Of a stretch of DNA of 39,609 nucleotides, positions 1 through 10,989 are shown piece by piece (within the stretch, counting starts at the first letter, position 1; each line of letters starts with the position of its first letter). The notes beneath the pieces are model-generated. The model had not been told where the DNA came from. It made no database searches and worked only from the letters and a program-made list of their open reading frames with translations. The DNA is from CAVSUR01 sp052143655 (GTDB lineage Bacteria; Actinomycetota; Actinomycetes; Streptosporangiales; Streptosporangiaceae): the NCBI GenBank assembly GCA_052143655.1, contig JBKQSL010000387.1:1-39609 (forward strand), written 5' to 3'. The position numbers and the translations under genes were made by a program.

Positions 1-149
1 CTGTCCCGCCGAGGGCGCCGGCAGCGGCCAGCGAGGCAGCGACTGCGAGTGCTGGCCGACACAGGCGCATGAGCTCTCCATAAGTGCGCGCGAAACCAGG
101 TCTGGCTGATCAGCGTAGCGTGGACTCTGCGGCGGACCGGGAGGGCCCG

Positions 150-404
150 ATGAAGCTCAAGCTGGACCTGCACGACGTCTACAACCGTGGCCAGGACATC
201 GACCGGGCCCTGCGGGACATCATCGACGAGGCGGTGCGCAAGAAGGCGCCGCTGGTCGAGATCATTCCCGGGAAGGGCTCCGGGCAGCTCAAGAAGCACG
301 TGCTGCGCTTCCTGGACCAGAAAGAGATAAAGGCGCTCTACCACCGGGTCGAGAAAGACTCCAAGAACTGGGGCCGGCTGTTCGTGCATTTCCGCTACAA
401 ATGA
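150..404 (+). CDS. Smr-domain protein (small MutS-related)
   Basis: An 84-residue protein that is essentially one Smr domain. It opens with LDLHDVY, the counterpart of the family's LDLHG, and carries IIPGKGSGQLKK near residues 37-48, the typical loop of Smr folds. Smr domains bind or nick nucleic acid, either as the C-terminus of MutS2 or as stand-alone proteins; which applies here is unknown. I chose the ATG at 150 because GGGAGG lies just upstream and homology begins there. The frame is open back to position 84, but that extension has no family character. A possible -10 (TAGCGT, 114-119) lies upstream. It converges on the next gene, with 31 bp between the stops. Confidence 0.8.
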   Translation: MKLKLDLHDVYNRGQDIDRALRDIIDEAVRKKAPLVEIIPGKGSGQLKKHVLRFLDQKEIKALYHRVEKDSKNWGRLFVHFRYK

Positions 405-435
405 GCGGCCGGCCCGTGGACGGCCGACGCTGCCG

Positions 436-771
436 TCACGGCAGGCGGCCGCCTGGTGCGGTGCCGGGCGATAACGGGCCGTGCACCAGGTCGCTGGCCG
501 GCCGGACCGGGCACTCCCGGGCAGCCGCCGCCCACCTGGTGCACGGCTGGCCGCCGCCGGGCACTGCCGCGACCAGGACCGCGGCTAGCGCGGCCGCCAC
601 GGCGAGGAGAGCGAAGACGGATTTCGGGCCTGGCCCGATGATCTCGGTGGCCGGCATCGGCTCGTCTGCCACTACCCGGTGGAAGGCGGCAAACTCCGAC
701 ACCAGCCGCGGGTCGGTGGCCCGCAGGTCGGCCTCGGTGCGGTCAAGGGCCTCGCGCCAGCTTCTGCGCAC
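436..771 (-). CDS. DUF3040-like small membrane protein
   Basis: About 111 residues from a GTG at 771. The N-terminal part, with EADLRATDPRLVSEF, resembles the short helix of actinobacterial DUF3040 proteins. One hydrophobic segment (FALLAVAAALAAVLVAAV) follows, then a low-complexity tail. DUF3040 proteins usually have two membrane segments, so this one is short or divergent. Their function is unknown. The frame stays open upstream to 1104 through alanine/arginine-rich repeats, so the true start could lie further up; I kept the GTG because the recognisable domain begins there. No strong ribosome site is visible. It could be a decayed copy. Confidence 0.5.
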   Translation of the reverse strand: MRRSWREALDRTEADLRATDPRLVSEFAAFHRVVADEPMPATEIIGPGPKSVFALLAVAAALAAVLVAAVPGGGQPCTRWAAAARECPVRPASDLVHGPLSPGTAPGGRLP

Positions 772-820
772 GTGGCCGGCTATCCGCGCTGCCGGTGCTG
801 GGCCAGCGCCGGCCTGGCTG

Positions 821-874
821 GCCGCACGGGCCTGATCAGCCGCACGGGCCCGATCAGCCGCACGGGCCCGGCCG
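821..874. repeat. 18-bp tandem repeat, three copies
   Basis: Three units of 18 bp (821-838, 839-856, 857-874), each beginning GCCGCACGGGCC. Units 1 and 2 differ at one base; unit 3 diverges at its end. The repeat lies just upstream of the DUF3040-like gene and would encode alanine/arginine repeats if that gene started further upstream. Confidence 0.85.
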
Positions 875-1137
875 GCCCGGCCGCTGCGGCCTGCGGGAGC
901 GGCCCAGCAGGCCTGGCCGGCCAGGCAGGCCGGCCCCGGCGCGGACCGCGGCCAGGCAGGCCATGCCGGCCGGGCAGGTCGCGGAGGGCCAGCGGAGATG
1001 TCTCGGCGGGCGGCAGCGAGGACTCGCCCGCCACCAGGTAGCGGGACGCCTGCGACGGCACAGCGCGGGCCCGGTCCAGCGGCCCGGGCCTGCGATGGCG
1101 CCACCGCGCGGCCGGTGCCGCCGCGCCGCCGAAAGAC

Positions 1138-1156
1138 CGGAAGTAATTAACTTCCG
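1138..1156. promoter_or_regulatory. perfect 7-5-7 inverted repeat in an AT-rich spot
   Basis: CGGAAGT (1138-1144), spacer AATTA, ACTTCCG (1150-1156). It is a rare AT-rich palindrome inside a very GC-rich non-coding stretch, which fits a binding site for a dimeric regulator. The nearest genes are the DUF3040-like gene (367 bp to the left, pointing away) and the holin-family gene (247 bp to the right). No regulator gene is adjacent. Confidence 0.4.
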
Positions 1157-1390
1157 ACGACGTCCATGCGAAACCCATCCCCCGATTTCCCCCGCTCCCC
1201 GAGCGTGCCGCGGCGGCCCCCCGGCCGATGGCGGTAATTCCCCGGCAGAAAGGCTTTCAATGGCCGCCGTCAATGTCCAGCAGGCGGCCGTTTAATGTCA
1301 GGTGAGCGTCTATCCCAATGCCGGTTAAGCTCCCGCATACCCGACGGCGGCGGTGCCGGTCAGCCGGAGCGGCAGCCGGGTGTTTTGTGT

Positions 1391-1402
1391 GACAATGCCG
1401 GC
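1391..1402 (+). promoter_or_regulatory. -10 box of a probable leaderless promoter
   Basis: GACAAT (1391-1396) ends 6 nt before the ATG at 1403 and is preceded by TGTG, as in extended -10 promoters. No Shine-Dalgarno sequence lies before the ATG, so transcription probably starts at or next to the start codon. I see no clear -35 box. Confidence 0.45.
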
Positions 1403-1795
1403 ATGAAGATCCTGCTGCGGATCCTGATCACCGCTGCGGCCCTGGCCGTCGCCGCCGCGCTGGTGCCCGGCATCGAGCTGCACACCAGCAACACCGGCAA
1501 GAAAATCCTCACGCTGATCGTGGTCGCGCTGATCTTCGGCCTGGTGAACACGATCCTGAAGCCGATCGTCAAGACGCTCGGCTGCTTCCTGTACGTGCTG
1601 ACTCTCGGACTGATCGGCCTGGTGGTGAACGCGCTGCTGTTCTGGCTGGTCAGCTACGTGGCAGGCAAGCTCAGCCTGCCGTTCCACGTCACCGGCTTCT
1701 GGGCCGCCTTCTGGGGCGCCATCATCGTCGGCATCGTGGCCTGGCTGCTCGGCATGTTCCTGCACGACGACCGCGACGGCGCCCGTGCCCGCTAG
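1403..1795 (+). CDS. phage holin family / YvlD-like membrane protein
   Basis: A 130-residue, strongly hydrophobic protein with about four membrane segments (roughly residues 3-21, 34-52, 60-82 and 97-116). The patterns VALIFGLVNTILKPIVK and LTLGLIGLVVNALLFWLV are diagnostic for the Phage_holin_4_2 / YvlD family. Despite the name, these are mostly chromosomal integral membrane proteins of unknown function, and nothing phage-like surrounds it. It starts at the first ATG after a -10 box. Its last codons overlap the GTG start of the next gene by 11 bp, so the two are probably co-transcribed. Confidence 0.85.
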   Translation: MKILLRILITAAALAVAAALVPGIELHTSNTGKKILTLIVVALIFGLVNTILKPIVKTLGCFLYVLTLGLIGLVVNALLFWLVSYVAGKLSLPFHVTGFWAAFWGAIIVGIVAWLLGMFLHDDRDGARAR

Positions 1796-3917
1796 CACCC
1801 GCCGGGCGCAGGGCTGGCGGGCGCAGGGCTGGCGGGCGCAGGGCTGGCGGCTGGCTGCCGTGGCCATTCCGGCTGCCGTGCTGGCCGTCGCACAGCTGTC
1901 GGCGTCCGCCCTGGCCGCCCCGGCCGCGCTGGCGTCCGCACCGGGCGGCGGGCGGTCCGGCCGGGCGGAACCCGCCGGGCCCGTACCCGCCTCGCGGCGG
2001 CTTGGCAGCGTTACGGTCCGCCGCTGCGCCCGCGTTCCGGTCAGCTACTGCGGCGAGATCCGCGTTCCGGTGGACTACTCCCGCCCGGCCGTCAGCCCGA
2101 CGATCAGGATCGGGTTCCGCTGGCTGCCGGCCACCCGGCGCCCCCGCGGCACGATCCTGGCCGTCGAGGGCGGCCCCGGCTACGCCTCGACCGGCTCGCA
2201 GAGCCTCTACCAGGCCATGATCGGGCCGCTGGCCCGGACCAGGAACCTGCTGCTGATCGACTTGCGCGGCACCGGCACCTCGACTCCGGTGAACTGCCCC
2301 GGCCTGGAGCGGTACGGCCGGGTCCAGCACCAGTACGGGCCGGCCTTCGGCCGGCTGGTCGGCCAGTGCGGCCGCCGGCTGAACCACACCTGGCGGTACT
2401 CCGGCGGCGGCTGGGTGCACGCCTCTGACCTGTTCAACACGGCCTACTCGGCGGCAGATGTCTCGCGGGTCCTGCACGCGCTGCACCAGGGCCGCGCCGA
2501 CCTGTACGGGGACTCCTACGGGAGCTGGTTCGCGCAGGTCTTCGCCGCCCGGTACCCGGGCCAGCTGCGCTCGGTCACCCTCGACTCGACCTACCAGGTG
2601 CTGGACCTGGACCCGTGGTACACCACCACGGTGGTCACCGCCCGGCGCGCCTTCGACCGGGCCTGCGCCCGCTGGCCGGCCTGCAAGGCCGCCGCCCGCG
2701 CAAACGCCTGGGCTACGATCGCCGCCCTGGACCGCAGGCTGGCCCGGGCCCCGGTCAGCGGCGAGACCAGCACCGGGGCGGGCCGGCCCGGCCGGTTCAC
2801 CGTCACCACGCAGACCCTGGTCAACCTGGTCAACAACGCGGGCTTCGACCCCGCGGTCTACCGCGACCTGGACGCGGCCGCCCGGGCGCTGCTGCGGCAG
2901 CATTTCGCCGCGCCGCTGCTGCGGCTGGCCGCCCTGTCGGTCGGCTTCGACGACAGCAACGAGCCGCTCAACGGGTTCAGCGGCGGGCTGTATTTCGCCG
3001 TGTCGTGCACCGACTACCCGCAGCTGTTCAGCCGCACCGCCCCGCCCGCGGTCCGGGCCCGGCAGTACCGCGCCGCGCTGCGGCGCGAGCGGCCGCGGAC
3101 GTTCGCGCCGTTCAGCGTGGCCCAGTGGACCCGGATGGACCAGTACACCGAGGCGTACAGCGGATGCCTGGACTGGCCGTCGCCGGCCCGGCTGGTCGCG
3201 CCGATCACCTTGCGGCCGCCGCTGGTCCCGGCCCGGCTGCCGGTCCTCATCCTGTCCGGCACCCTGGACTCGCTCACCCCCAGGCTGCACGGCGCGACGC
3301 TGGTAGCACGGCAGATCGGGCCCTCAGCCCGGCTGGTCACGGTGGCGAACCTGACCCACGTCACGCTGCAGGACGCGAACGACGCCTGCCCGGCGGCGAT
3401 CTACCAGCAGTTCGTCCGCGACCCCGCGGGCCTGGCCCGGCAGGACACGTCCTGCGCGGCCGCGGTGACCCCGGTGCACTCAGTCGGCCGTTACCCGGCC
3501 AGCCTCGCGGCGGCGATCCCGGCGGCGGCACGGCCGGGCAGCACGGCCTCGCGGCGGGCCCGGCAGGCGGCCGCGCTCGCCGTGGCAGCCGTCGGGGACG
3601 AGATCAGCCGGTGGCCGCTGCTGGCCGGGGACACCGACCGTGGCCTGCTGGGTGGCCAGATCCGGTTCACGTCCGGCGCGGTCACCCAGATCCGGCTGCG
3701 CGGGGTCCGGCCGGCGGCGGGCGCGGTGATCGACGGCACCGCCCGGTGGGACCAGGCGTCCGGCCGGGTAACCGCGCGGCTGACCGTGCACCTGAGCCGG
3801 GGCGCGCCGGTCACCCTGACCGCGCGCTGGCTCGCGTTCGCCGCGCCAGGCCAGCGCGCGCTCATCACCGGCCGCCAGGGTCATCGCCGCCTCGCCGCCG
3901 TCACCCCCGCTCCCTGA
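1785..3917 (+). CDS. secreted alpha/beta hydrolase, S33 / TAP-type peptidase
   Basis: A 710-residue protein. A hydrophobic segment near residues 23-47 reads as a signal peptide, so it is probably exported. The oxyanion-side motif VEGGPGYAS, the nucleophile elbow GDSYG (Ser244), an aspartate in LSGTLDSLTP and a histidine in NLTHVTLQ match the tripeptidyl-aminopeptidase-like hydrolases (S33 with a TAP-like C-terminal domain) of actinomycetes. A roughly 170-residue tail after the catalytic domain may form a beta-rich extra domain. The GTG start overlaps the previous gene. The N-terminus carries a threefold AQGWR repeat (residues 8-22) that is not part of any export signal I know. Substrate is unknown. 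Confidence 0.8.
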   Translation: MPASTRRAQGWRAQGWRAQGWRLAAVAIPAAVLAVAQLSASALAAPAALASAPGGGRSGRAEPAGPVPASRRLGSVTVRRCARVPVSYCGEIRVPVDYSRPAVSPTIRIGFRWLPATRRPRGTILAVEGGPGYASTGSQSLYQAMIGPLARTRNLLLIDLRGTGTSTPVNCPGLERYGRVQHQYGPAFGRLVGQCGRRLNHTWRYSGGGWVHASDLFNTAYSAADVSRVLHALHQGRADLYGDSYGSWFAQVFAARYPGQLRSVTLDSTYQVLDLDPWYTTTVVTARRAFDRACARWPACKAAARANAWATIAALDRRLARAPVSGETSTGAGRPGRFTVTTQTLVNLVNNAGFDPAVYRDLDAAARALLRQHFAAPLLRLAALSVGFDDSNEPLNGFSGGLYFAVSCTDYPQLFSRTAPPAVRARQYRAALRRERPRTFAPFSVAQWTRMDQYTEAYSGCLDWPSPARLVAPITLRPPLVPARLPVLILSGTLDSLTPRLHGATLVARQIGPSARLVTVANLTHVTLQDANDACPAAIYQQFVRDPAGLARQDTSCAAAVTPVHSVGRYPASLAAAIPAAARPGSTASRRARQAAALAVAAVGDEISRWPLLAGDTDRGLLGGQIRFTSGAVTQIRLRGVRPAAGAVIDGTARWDQASGRVTARLTVHLSRGAPVTLTARWLAFAAPGQRALITGRQGHRRLAAVTPAP
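1806..1850 (+). repeat. in-frame 15-bp tandem repeat (AQGWR x3)
   Basis: Three identical copies of GCGCAGGGCTGGCGG (1806-1820, 1821-1835, 1836-1850) in the reading frame of the secreted hydrolase. The identity of the copies at DNA level suggests recent expansion by slippage. Confidence 0.9.
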
Positions 3918-4201
3918 CTGGCGTTCTGAGACCGGCGTGCCGGACCGGCGCCACGGCATTGCCTGCGAACTGACGGAGCCGGAGGAAGGGGTGAATCTTT
4001 GCGCGCGGGCTGGGCAGGGAACCGCCATGCCCGCCTGCCTGCTGCCGCCTGCGCCTGCCCCGGCGGCGGGCTCGGCCGCGGCCGCGGCCGCGGCCCGGGC
4101 CGGCTCGGGGTAGCCTGGCCTGCCGCACGCGAGTGAGCAGGGCAGAATTTCTGGCCAGTACCGCCTGAGCGGGCATGCCCGGGCGCGGAGGGAGACAGCG
4201 G
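3918..4201. promoter_or_regulatory. treY upstream region
   Basis: A GC-rich leader with a run of GCGGCC-type repeats (about 4074-4104). TAGCCT at 4111-4116 could be a -10 box, which would give a leader of about 79 nt for the trehalose operon. No matching -35 box is evident. No gene is seen here. Confidence 0.3.
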
Positions 4202-6895
4202 ATGCGGGCCGCGACGTACCGGGTCCAGCTGCACGCCGGCTTCGCCTTCGATGATGCCGCGGCGATCGCCGGCTACCTGGCCGATCTCGGCGTCTCGCAC
4301 CTGTACTGCTCGCCGTACCTGCAGGCCGCGGCGGGCAGCACGCACGGCTACGACGTCACCGACCATTCCCGGCTCAACGCCGAGCTCGGCGGCGCCGATG
4401 CCCACAAGCGGCTGACCGTGCGCCTGGCCGCCGCAGGACTGGGCCAGGTGCTGGACATCGTGCCCAACCACATGGCCCTGGCCGGGCGGGCCAACGCCTG
4501 GTGGTGGGACGTGCTGGAGAACGGCCCGTCGAGCCGGTACGCCCGGTACTTCGACATCGACTGGGATCCGCCGCAGCGCAAGCTGACCGCCACCGTGCTG
4601 ATGCCGGTGCTCGGCGACTACTACGGCCGGGTGCTGGAGGCCGGGGAGCTTACGGTCGCGCGCCAGGACGGGTCGTTCGTGGTCCGCTACTACGACCACG
4701 AGGCGCCGCTGTCGCCGCGCACGCTGGACGGGCTGCTCGGCGCGGCGGCGCGGCACGCCCGGTCGGCGGATCTGGCCGTTCTGGCCGCCGCGCACGCGCA
4801 GCTGCCGCACGCGATCCTCACCGACCCGGCCGCGGTGGCCGAGCGGCACCGGGGCAAGGAAGAGCTGCGCGAGCGGCTCACGGCGCTGTGCCGGGAGCAG
4901 CCCGCCGTGGCCGCGGCCATCGACGCCGAGGTGGCGAAGCTGAACGCCGATCCCGACGCGCTCGACCGGCTGCTCGACCGGCAGAACTACCACCTGGCGT
5001 ACTGGGGCACCGCCGCCGAGGAGCTGTCCTACCGCCGGTTCTTCAACATCCAGACGCTCGCGGGGCTGCGCATCGAGGATCCCGACGTGTTCGCCGACAC
5101 CCACCGGCTGATCCTGGGCCTGGCCGCCGACGGGACGCTGGACGGGCTGCGGATCGATCACGTCGACGGGCTCGCCGACCCGGAGGGCTACCTGGCCCGG
5201 CTGCGGCAGGCCACCGGCGGGATCTACGTGGTCGTGGAGAAGATCCTGGCCGGCGGCGAGCAGCTGCCCGGGACCTGGCCGGTGGCGGGGACCAGCGGCT
5301 ACGACTTCCTCACCCGGGTCAGCCGGCTGTACACCGACGCGGCCGGCGTCGCGCAGCTGACGGCCAGCTACTACCGGTTCACCGGCGGGCAGGCCGGGTA
5401 CGCCGCGGTCGCCCGCCAGGCCAAGCTGCAGACCATGCGCGACGAGCTGGCCGCCGAGCTGGAACGGCTGACCGGGCTGCTCGCCGACGTCTGCGAGCGG
5501 CACCGGCGCCAGCGCGACCACACCCACCGTGAGCTGCGCGAGGCGCTGGCCGAGGTGATCGCCGCGTTCGGCGTGTACCGGACCTACGGCTGGCCGGGCC
5601 GGCCCGTCAGCGACGCCGACCGCCGGCATGTGACCGCCGCGGTGACCGCCGCCCGGCAAGGCCGCGGCGACCTGGACGCCGAGCTGTTCGAGTTCATCGG
5701 CGAGCTGCTGCTGCTGCACCACCCCGGCGGCCCGGAGACCGAATTCGCGGTGCGGTTCGCCCAGGTCAGCGCACCGGTCATGGCCAAGGGCGTCGAGGAC
5801 ACCGCGTTCTACCGGTACAACCCGCTGATCTCGCTGAACGAGGTGGGCGGCGACCCGGGCTCGCCCGGCCTGTCCGCCGCGGACTTCCACGCCGATATGG
5901 CCCTGGCGGCGCAGCACTGGCCGGAGGCGATGCTGACCCTCTCCACCCATGACACCAAGCGCAGCGCCGACGTGCGGGCGCGGATCGGCCTGCTGGCCGA
6001 GCTGCCGCGGGAGTGGGCGGCGGCGGCAGCCCGGTGGGCCCGGCACAACCGCCGGCACAAGCAGGGCGGGTGGCCCGACGCCAACGCCGAGTACCTGCTC
6101 TACCAGACGCTGGCGGGCGCCTGGCCGATCGGCGCCGACCGGGTGCGCGCGTTCATGGCCAAGGCCTCCCGGGAGGCCAAGGTGCACACCTCCTGGACCG
6201 ACCCGGCCGCCGAGTACGACGACGCGCTGGCCGCCTTCGTCACCGCGATCCTGGGCGACGCCGAGTTCACCGCCGGCCTGGAGTCGTTCCTCGCCGCGCA
6301 CCGGCTGGTCGAGCTGGGCCGGGTCACCTCGCTGGCGCAGACCGCGCTGCTGCTGACCTGCCCGGGCGTGCCGGACATCTACCAGGGCGGCGAGCTGTGG
6401 GATCTGTCCCTGGTCGATCCCGACAACCGCCGGCCCGTCGACTACGCCGCCCGGCGCGCGATGCTGGCCGACCTGGCGGGCGCCGGTCCGGAGCAGGCGC
6501 TCGGCCGGGCCGGCGAGGGCGGGCCGAAGCTCTGGCTCATCCACCGGGTACTGGGGTACCGGCGCGGGCACCCGGCCGCGTTCGGCCCCGGCTCGGAGTA
6601 CCAGCCGCTGCTGGTCAGCGGGCCGAAGGCCGACCATGCGGTCGCCTTCACCCGCGGCGGCGACGACGGCCCGCAGCTGGCGGTCGTGGTGCCCCGGCTG
6701 GTGGCCCAGCTGGCCGGGGACTGGGCCGGGACGACGGTCACGCTGCCGCCCGGGTCCTGGGCCAGCGTGCTGACCGGCGACACGGCCGTCGGCGACACGG
6801 CAGACGGTGACGCGGCCGGGGCGGTCAGCGGCGAGGTGAGCATGGCCCGGCTGGTGGCCCGGTTCCCGGTCGCGGTGCTGGGCAAGGTGGGCTGA
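4202..6895 (+). CDS. treY: maltooligosyl trehalose synthase
   Basis: TreY (GH13_26) converts the reducing-end alpha-1,4 bond of maltodextrins to alpha-1,1, giving maltooligosyl trehalose. The 897-residue protein has the family features: RAATYRVQLHAGF at the start, LDIVPNHMA, GLRIDHVDGL with nucleophile Asp319, VVVEKIL with Glu346, and STHDTKRSADVRARI with Asp584. PGVPDIYQGGELW near the end is also typical. I chose ATG 4202 because GGAGGGAGA lies directly upstream; an in-frame ATG at 4175 would put that site inside the gene. The stop overlaps the start of treZ (TGATG). The C-terminal beta domain contains an imperfect threefold five-residue repeat (residues 859-873) absent from usual TreY. Confidence 0.95.
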   Translation: MRAATYRVQLHAGFAFDDAAAIAGYLADLGVSHLYCSPYLQAAAGSTHGYDVTDHSRLNAELGGADAHKRLTVRLAAAGLGQVLDIVPNHMALAGRANAWWWDVLENGPSSRYARYFDIDWDPPQRKLTATVLMPVLGDYYGRVLEAGELTVARQDGSFVVRYYDHEAPLSPRTLDGLLGAAARHARSADLAVLAAAHAQLPHAILTDPAAVAERHRGKEELRERLTALCREQPAVAAAIDAEVAKLNADPDALDRLLDRQNYHLAYWGTAAEELSYRRFFNIQTLAGLRIEDPDVFADTHRLILGLAADGTLDGLRIDHVDGLADPEGYLARLRQATGGIYVVVEKILAGGEQLPGTWPVAGTSGYDFLTRVSRLYTDAAGVAQLTASYYRFTGGQAGYAAVARQAKLQTMRDELAAELERLTGLLADVCERHRRQRDHTHRELREALAEVIAAFGVYRTYGWPGRPVSDADRRHVTAAVTAARQGRGDLDAELFEFIGELLLLHHPGGPETEFAVRFAQVSAPVMAKGVEDTAFYRYNPLISLNEVGGDPGSPGLSAADFHADMALAAQHWPEAMLTLSTHDTKRSADVRARIGLLAELPREWAAAAARWARHNRRHKQGGWPDANAEYLLYQTLAGAWPIGADRVRAFMAKASREAKVHTSWTDPAAEYDDALAAFVTAILGDAEFTAGLESFLAAHRLVELGRVTSLAQTALLLTCPGVPDIYQGGELWDLSLVDPDNRRPVDYAARRAMLADLAGAGPEQALGRAGEGGPKLWLIHRVLGYRRGHPAAFGPGSEYQPLLVSGPKADHAVAFTRGGDDGPQLAVVVPRLVAQLAGDWAGTTVTLPPGSWASVLTGDTAVGDTADGDAAGAVSGEVSMARLVARFPVAVLGKVG
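6776..6820 (+). repeat. in-frame imperfect 15-bp repeat in treY
   Basis: Three 15-bp units (6776-6790, 6791-6805, 6806-6820) encode GDTAV, GDTAD and GDAAG. They lie in a surface-type loop of the C-terminal domain, far from the catalytic residues. Confidence 0.75.
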
Positions 6896-8634
6896 TGCAC
6901 GAGTTCAGGGTGTGGGCACCGCGGCCCGGCCGGGTGGAGCTGGTACTGGACGGCGAGCGGCAGCCGATGCGGCGCGGGCCTGGCGGCTGGTGGAGCTATC
7001 CCGCGGAGCACGCCGGGCCCGGCACGGACTACGGGTTCAGCCTGGATGGCGGCCCGCCGCGGCCCGATCCGCGGTCGGCGTTCCAGCCCGGCGGGGTGCA
7101 CGGCCTGTCCCGGCTGGTCGACCACGGCGCGTTCGGCTGGACCGACCACGGCTGGCGCGGGCTGGCGCTGCCCGGCGCGGTGCTATACGAGTGCCACATC
7201 GGCACCTTCAGCACGGCGGGCACCTTCGACGGGGCCATCGAGCACCTGGACCACCTCGCCGTGCTCGGCATCGACGCCATCGAGGTGATGCCGGTCGCCG
7301 AGTTCCCCGGCAGCCGGGGCTGGGGCTACGACGGCGTGGCGCTGTTCGCCCCGCACCACGGCTACGGCGGCCCTGAGGGGCTCAAGCGGCTGGTCGATGC
7401 CGCGCACGCCCGCGGCATCGGCGTGGTGCTCGACGTCGTCTACAACCACCTCGGCCCGGCGGGGAACTACCTGCCCGAGTTCGGGCCCTACTTCTCCGCC
7501 CGGCACCAGACCAACTGGGGTGACGGGGTGAACCTGGACGGCCCCGACTCCGGCGAGGTCCGTCGCTTCATCGTCGGCAACGCGCTGTCATGGCTGCGCG
7601 ACTACCACTGCGACGGGCTGCGGCTGGACGCCGTGCACGCGATCGCCGACGACTCGGCCGTGCACATCCTGGAGCAGCTGGCGACCGAGGTCGCGGCGCT
7701 GTCGGCGCACCTGGGCCGGCCGCTGTTCCTGGTCGCCGAGAGCGACCTCAACGACCCGCGGTTCGTGCGCAGCCGGGACGCCGGCGGCTACGGGCTGGAC
7801 GCCTCCTGGGCCGACGAGTGGCACCACGCCCTGCACGCCGTGCTGACCGGCGAGCGCGATGGCTACTACTCCGACTTCGGCTCGCTGGCGCTGCTGGCCA
7901 AGGCACTGCGCCAGGCCTGGGTGTACGACGGCATCTACTCGCCGCACCGACGGCGGGTGCACGGCCGCCCGCCGGCCGGCCTGGCCGGCAGCCAGTTCGT
8001 CGTCGCCGCGCAGAACCACGACCAGGTCGGCAACCGCGCCGCCGGCGAGCGGGCCAGCGCGCTGATGAGCCACGGCCGGCTGAAGATAGCCGCCGCCCTG
8101 CTGCTGACCGCCCCGTTCGTGCCGCTGCTGTTCCAGGGCGAGGAATGGGGCGCGACGACGCCGTTCCAGTACTTCACCGAGCACGCTGAGCCCGAGCTCG
8201 GCGAGGCGGTCGGCAACGGCCGGCGGCGGGAGTTCGCCGCGTTCGGCTGGGACCTGGCTGACGTACCCGACCCGCAGGATCCGGGCACGTTCGAGCGGTC
8301 CCGGCTGGACTGGTCGCAGCCTGCCCAGGAGCCGCACGCCGGGCTGCTGGCCTGGTACCGGCACCTGCTGGTGCTGCGCCGCGAGATCCCGGCGCTCGCC
8401 GACCCGCGGCTGGAGCTGACCAGCACCGACTTCGACGAGGACGCCGGCCGGCTGACAGTGCGCCGCGGTCCGGTGACGATCGCCTGTAACCTCGGTTCCG
8501 TAGCCTGGATATTCCCGGCTGACCCGGCCGCTGCCCTGCTCGCCGTCTCCGACGCGGGCATCACGCAGTCAGGCCGCGGGGTGGCGCTGCCGCCGGATAC
8601 GGTCGCGATCCTGACCGACGCCGCCGGATCATGA
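6895..8634 (+). CDS. treZ: malto-oligosyltrehalose trehalohydrolase
   Basis: TreZ cleaves the alpha-1,4 bond next to the trehalose unit made by TreY and releases free trehalose. The 579-residue protein starts with an N-terminal E-set domain (HEFRVWAPRPGRVELVLDG). The GH13 barrel follows: DVVYNHLGPAGNYL, GLRLDAVHAI with nucleophile Asp245, LVAESDLNDPRFV with Glu282, and QNHDQVGNRAAGERASAL with Asp376, the last being the TreZ signature. The ATG overlaps the treY stop by one base, implying translational coupling. Length is normal for the family, with no sign of damage. Confidence 0.95.
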   Translation: MHEFRVWAPRPGRVELVLDGERQPMRRGPGGWWSYPAEHAGPGTDYGFSLDGGPPRPDPRSAFQPGGVHGLSRLVDHGAFGWTDHGWRGLALPGAVLYECHIGTFSTAGTFDGAIEHLDHLAVLGIDAIEVMPVAEFPGSRGWGYDGVALFAPHHGYGGPEGLKRLVDAAHARGIGVVLDVVYNHLGPAGNYLPEFGPYFSARHQTNWGDGVNLDGPDSGEVRRFIVGNALSWLRDYHCDGLRLDAVHAIADDSAVHILEQLATEVAALSAHLGRPLFLVAESDLNDPRFVRSRDAGGYGLDASWADEWHHALHAVLTGERDGYYSDFGSLALLAKALRQAWVYDGIYSPHRRRVHGRPPAGLAGSQFVVAAQNHDQVGNRAAGERASALMSHGRLKIAAALLLTAPFVPLLFQGEEWGATTPFQYFTEHAEPELGEAVGNGRRREFAAFGWDLADVPDPQDPGTFERSRLDWSQPAQEPHAGLLAWYRHLLVLRREIPALADPRLELTSTDFDEDAGRLTVRRGPVTIACNLGSVAWIFPADPAAALLAVSDAGITQSGRGVALPPDTVAILTDAAGS

Positions 8635-8653
8635 TGAGAGGAATCCCCCGAAG

Positions 8654-10759
<2,106 letters not shown>

Positions 10760-10976
10760 CGCCCGCCCCGGCCGCGGCCTGCGGCAACCGCGGCGTTGCG
10801 GGGCCGACAGGCGTGCTGCCGGGCGGGCCAGCCGGGCCGGGCGCCGGGTTAGGCTCGCAGGGTGCCTTCTTGCGCCTCCCCCGGCCCGCAGGCCGTTCAG
10901 CAGTCATCGGGCGAGGGTTGGCGGCCGGTTCGCCGGCCGTTCAGGCCCATGGCCGTCGCTGTCCACGGGCCGTCCC

Positions 10977-10989
10977 TAGCCTCCGCACT
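10977..10989 (+). promoter_or_regulatory. -10 box of a probable leaderless promoter
   Basis: TAGCCT (10977-10982) ends 7 nt before the ATG at 10990. No Shine-Dalgarno sequence precedes the ATG. This supports the choice of 10990 over the frame's upstream extension to 10813. Confidence 0.5.

Larger units (their letters stand above)
772..1402. other. gene-poor stretch, 631 bp
   Basis: No convincing gene. The first half is extremely GC-rich and contains a three-copy 18-bp repeat (821-874). Near 1138 composition changes abruptly to an AT-rich spot with a perfect inverted repeat. A second inverted repeat, GGCCGCC (1262-1268) and GGCGGCC (1283-1289), is followed by GTTTAA and could form a hairpin. 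Open frames on both strands are proline/arginine/glycine-rich and look like GC-driven artefacts. Confidence 0.6.

Noticed and set aside
1403..1795. Prophage holin gene
   Set aside because: The family name is misleading; no lysis, capsid or integrase genes are nearby and members are ordinary chromosomal membrane proteins.
1722..3290. A 522-residue minus-strand open frame opposite the secreted hydrolase
   Set aside because: Low-complexity Gly/Arg/Ala/Gln sequence with no motif; the plus strand encodes a recognisable hydrolase.
3881..6637. A 918-residue open frame on the minus strand
   Set aside because: It is the antisense shadow of treY. Its composition (Gly/Arg/Val/Gln-rich, no domain) is what high GC at third positions produces, while the plus strand has all TreY motifs.
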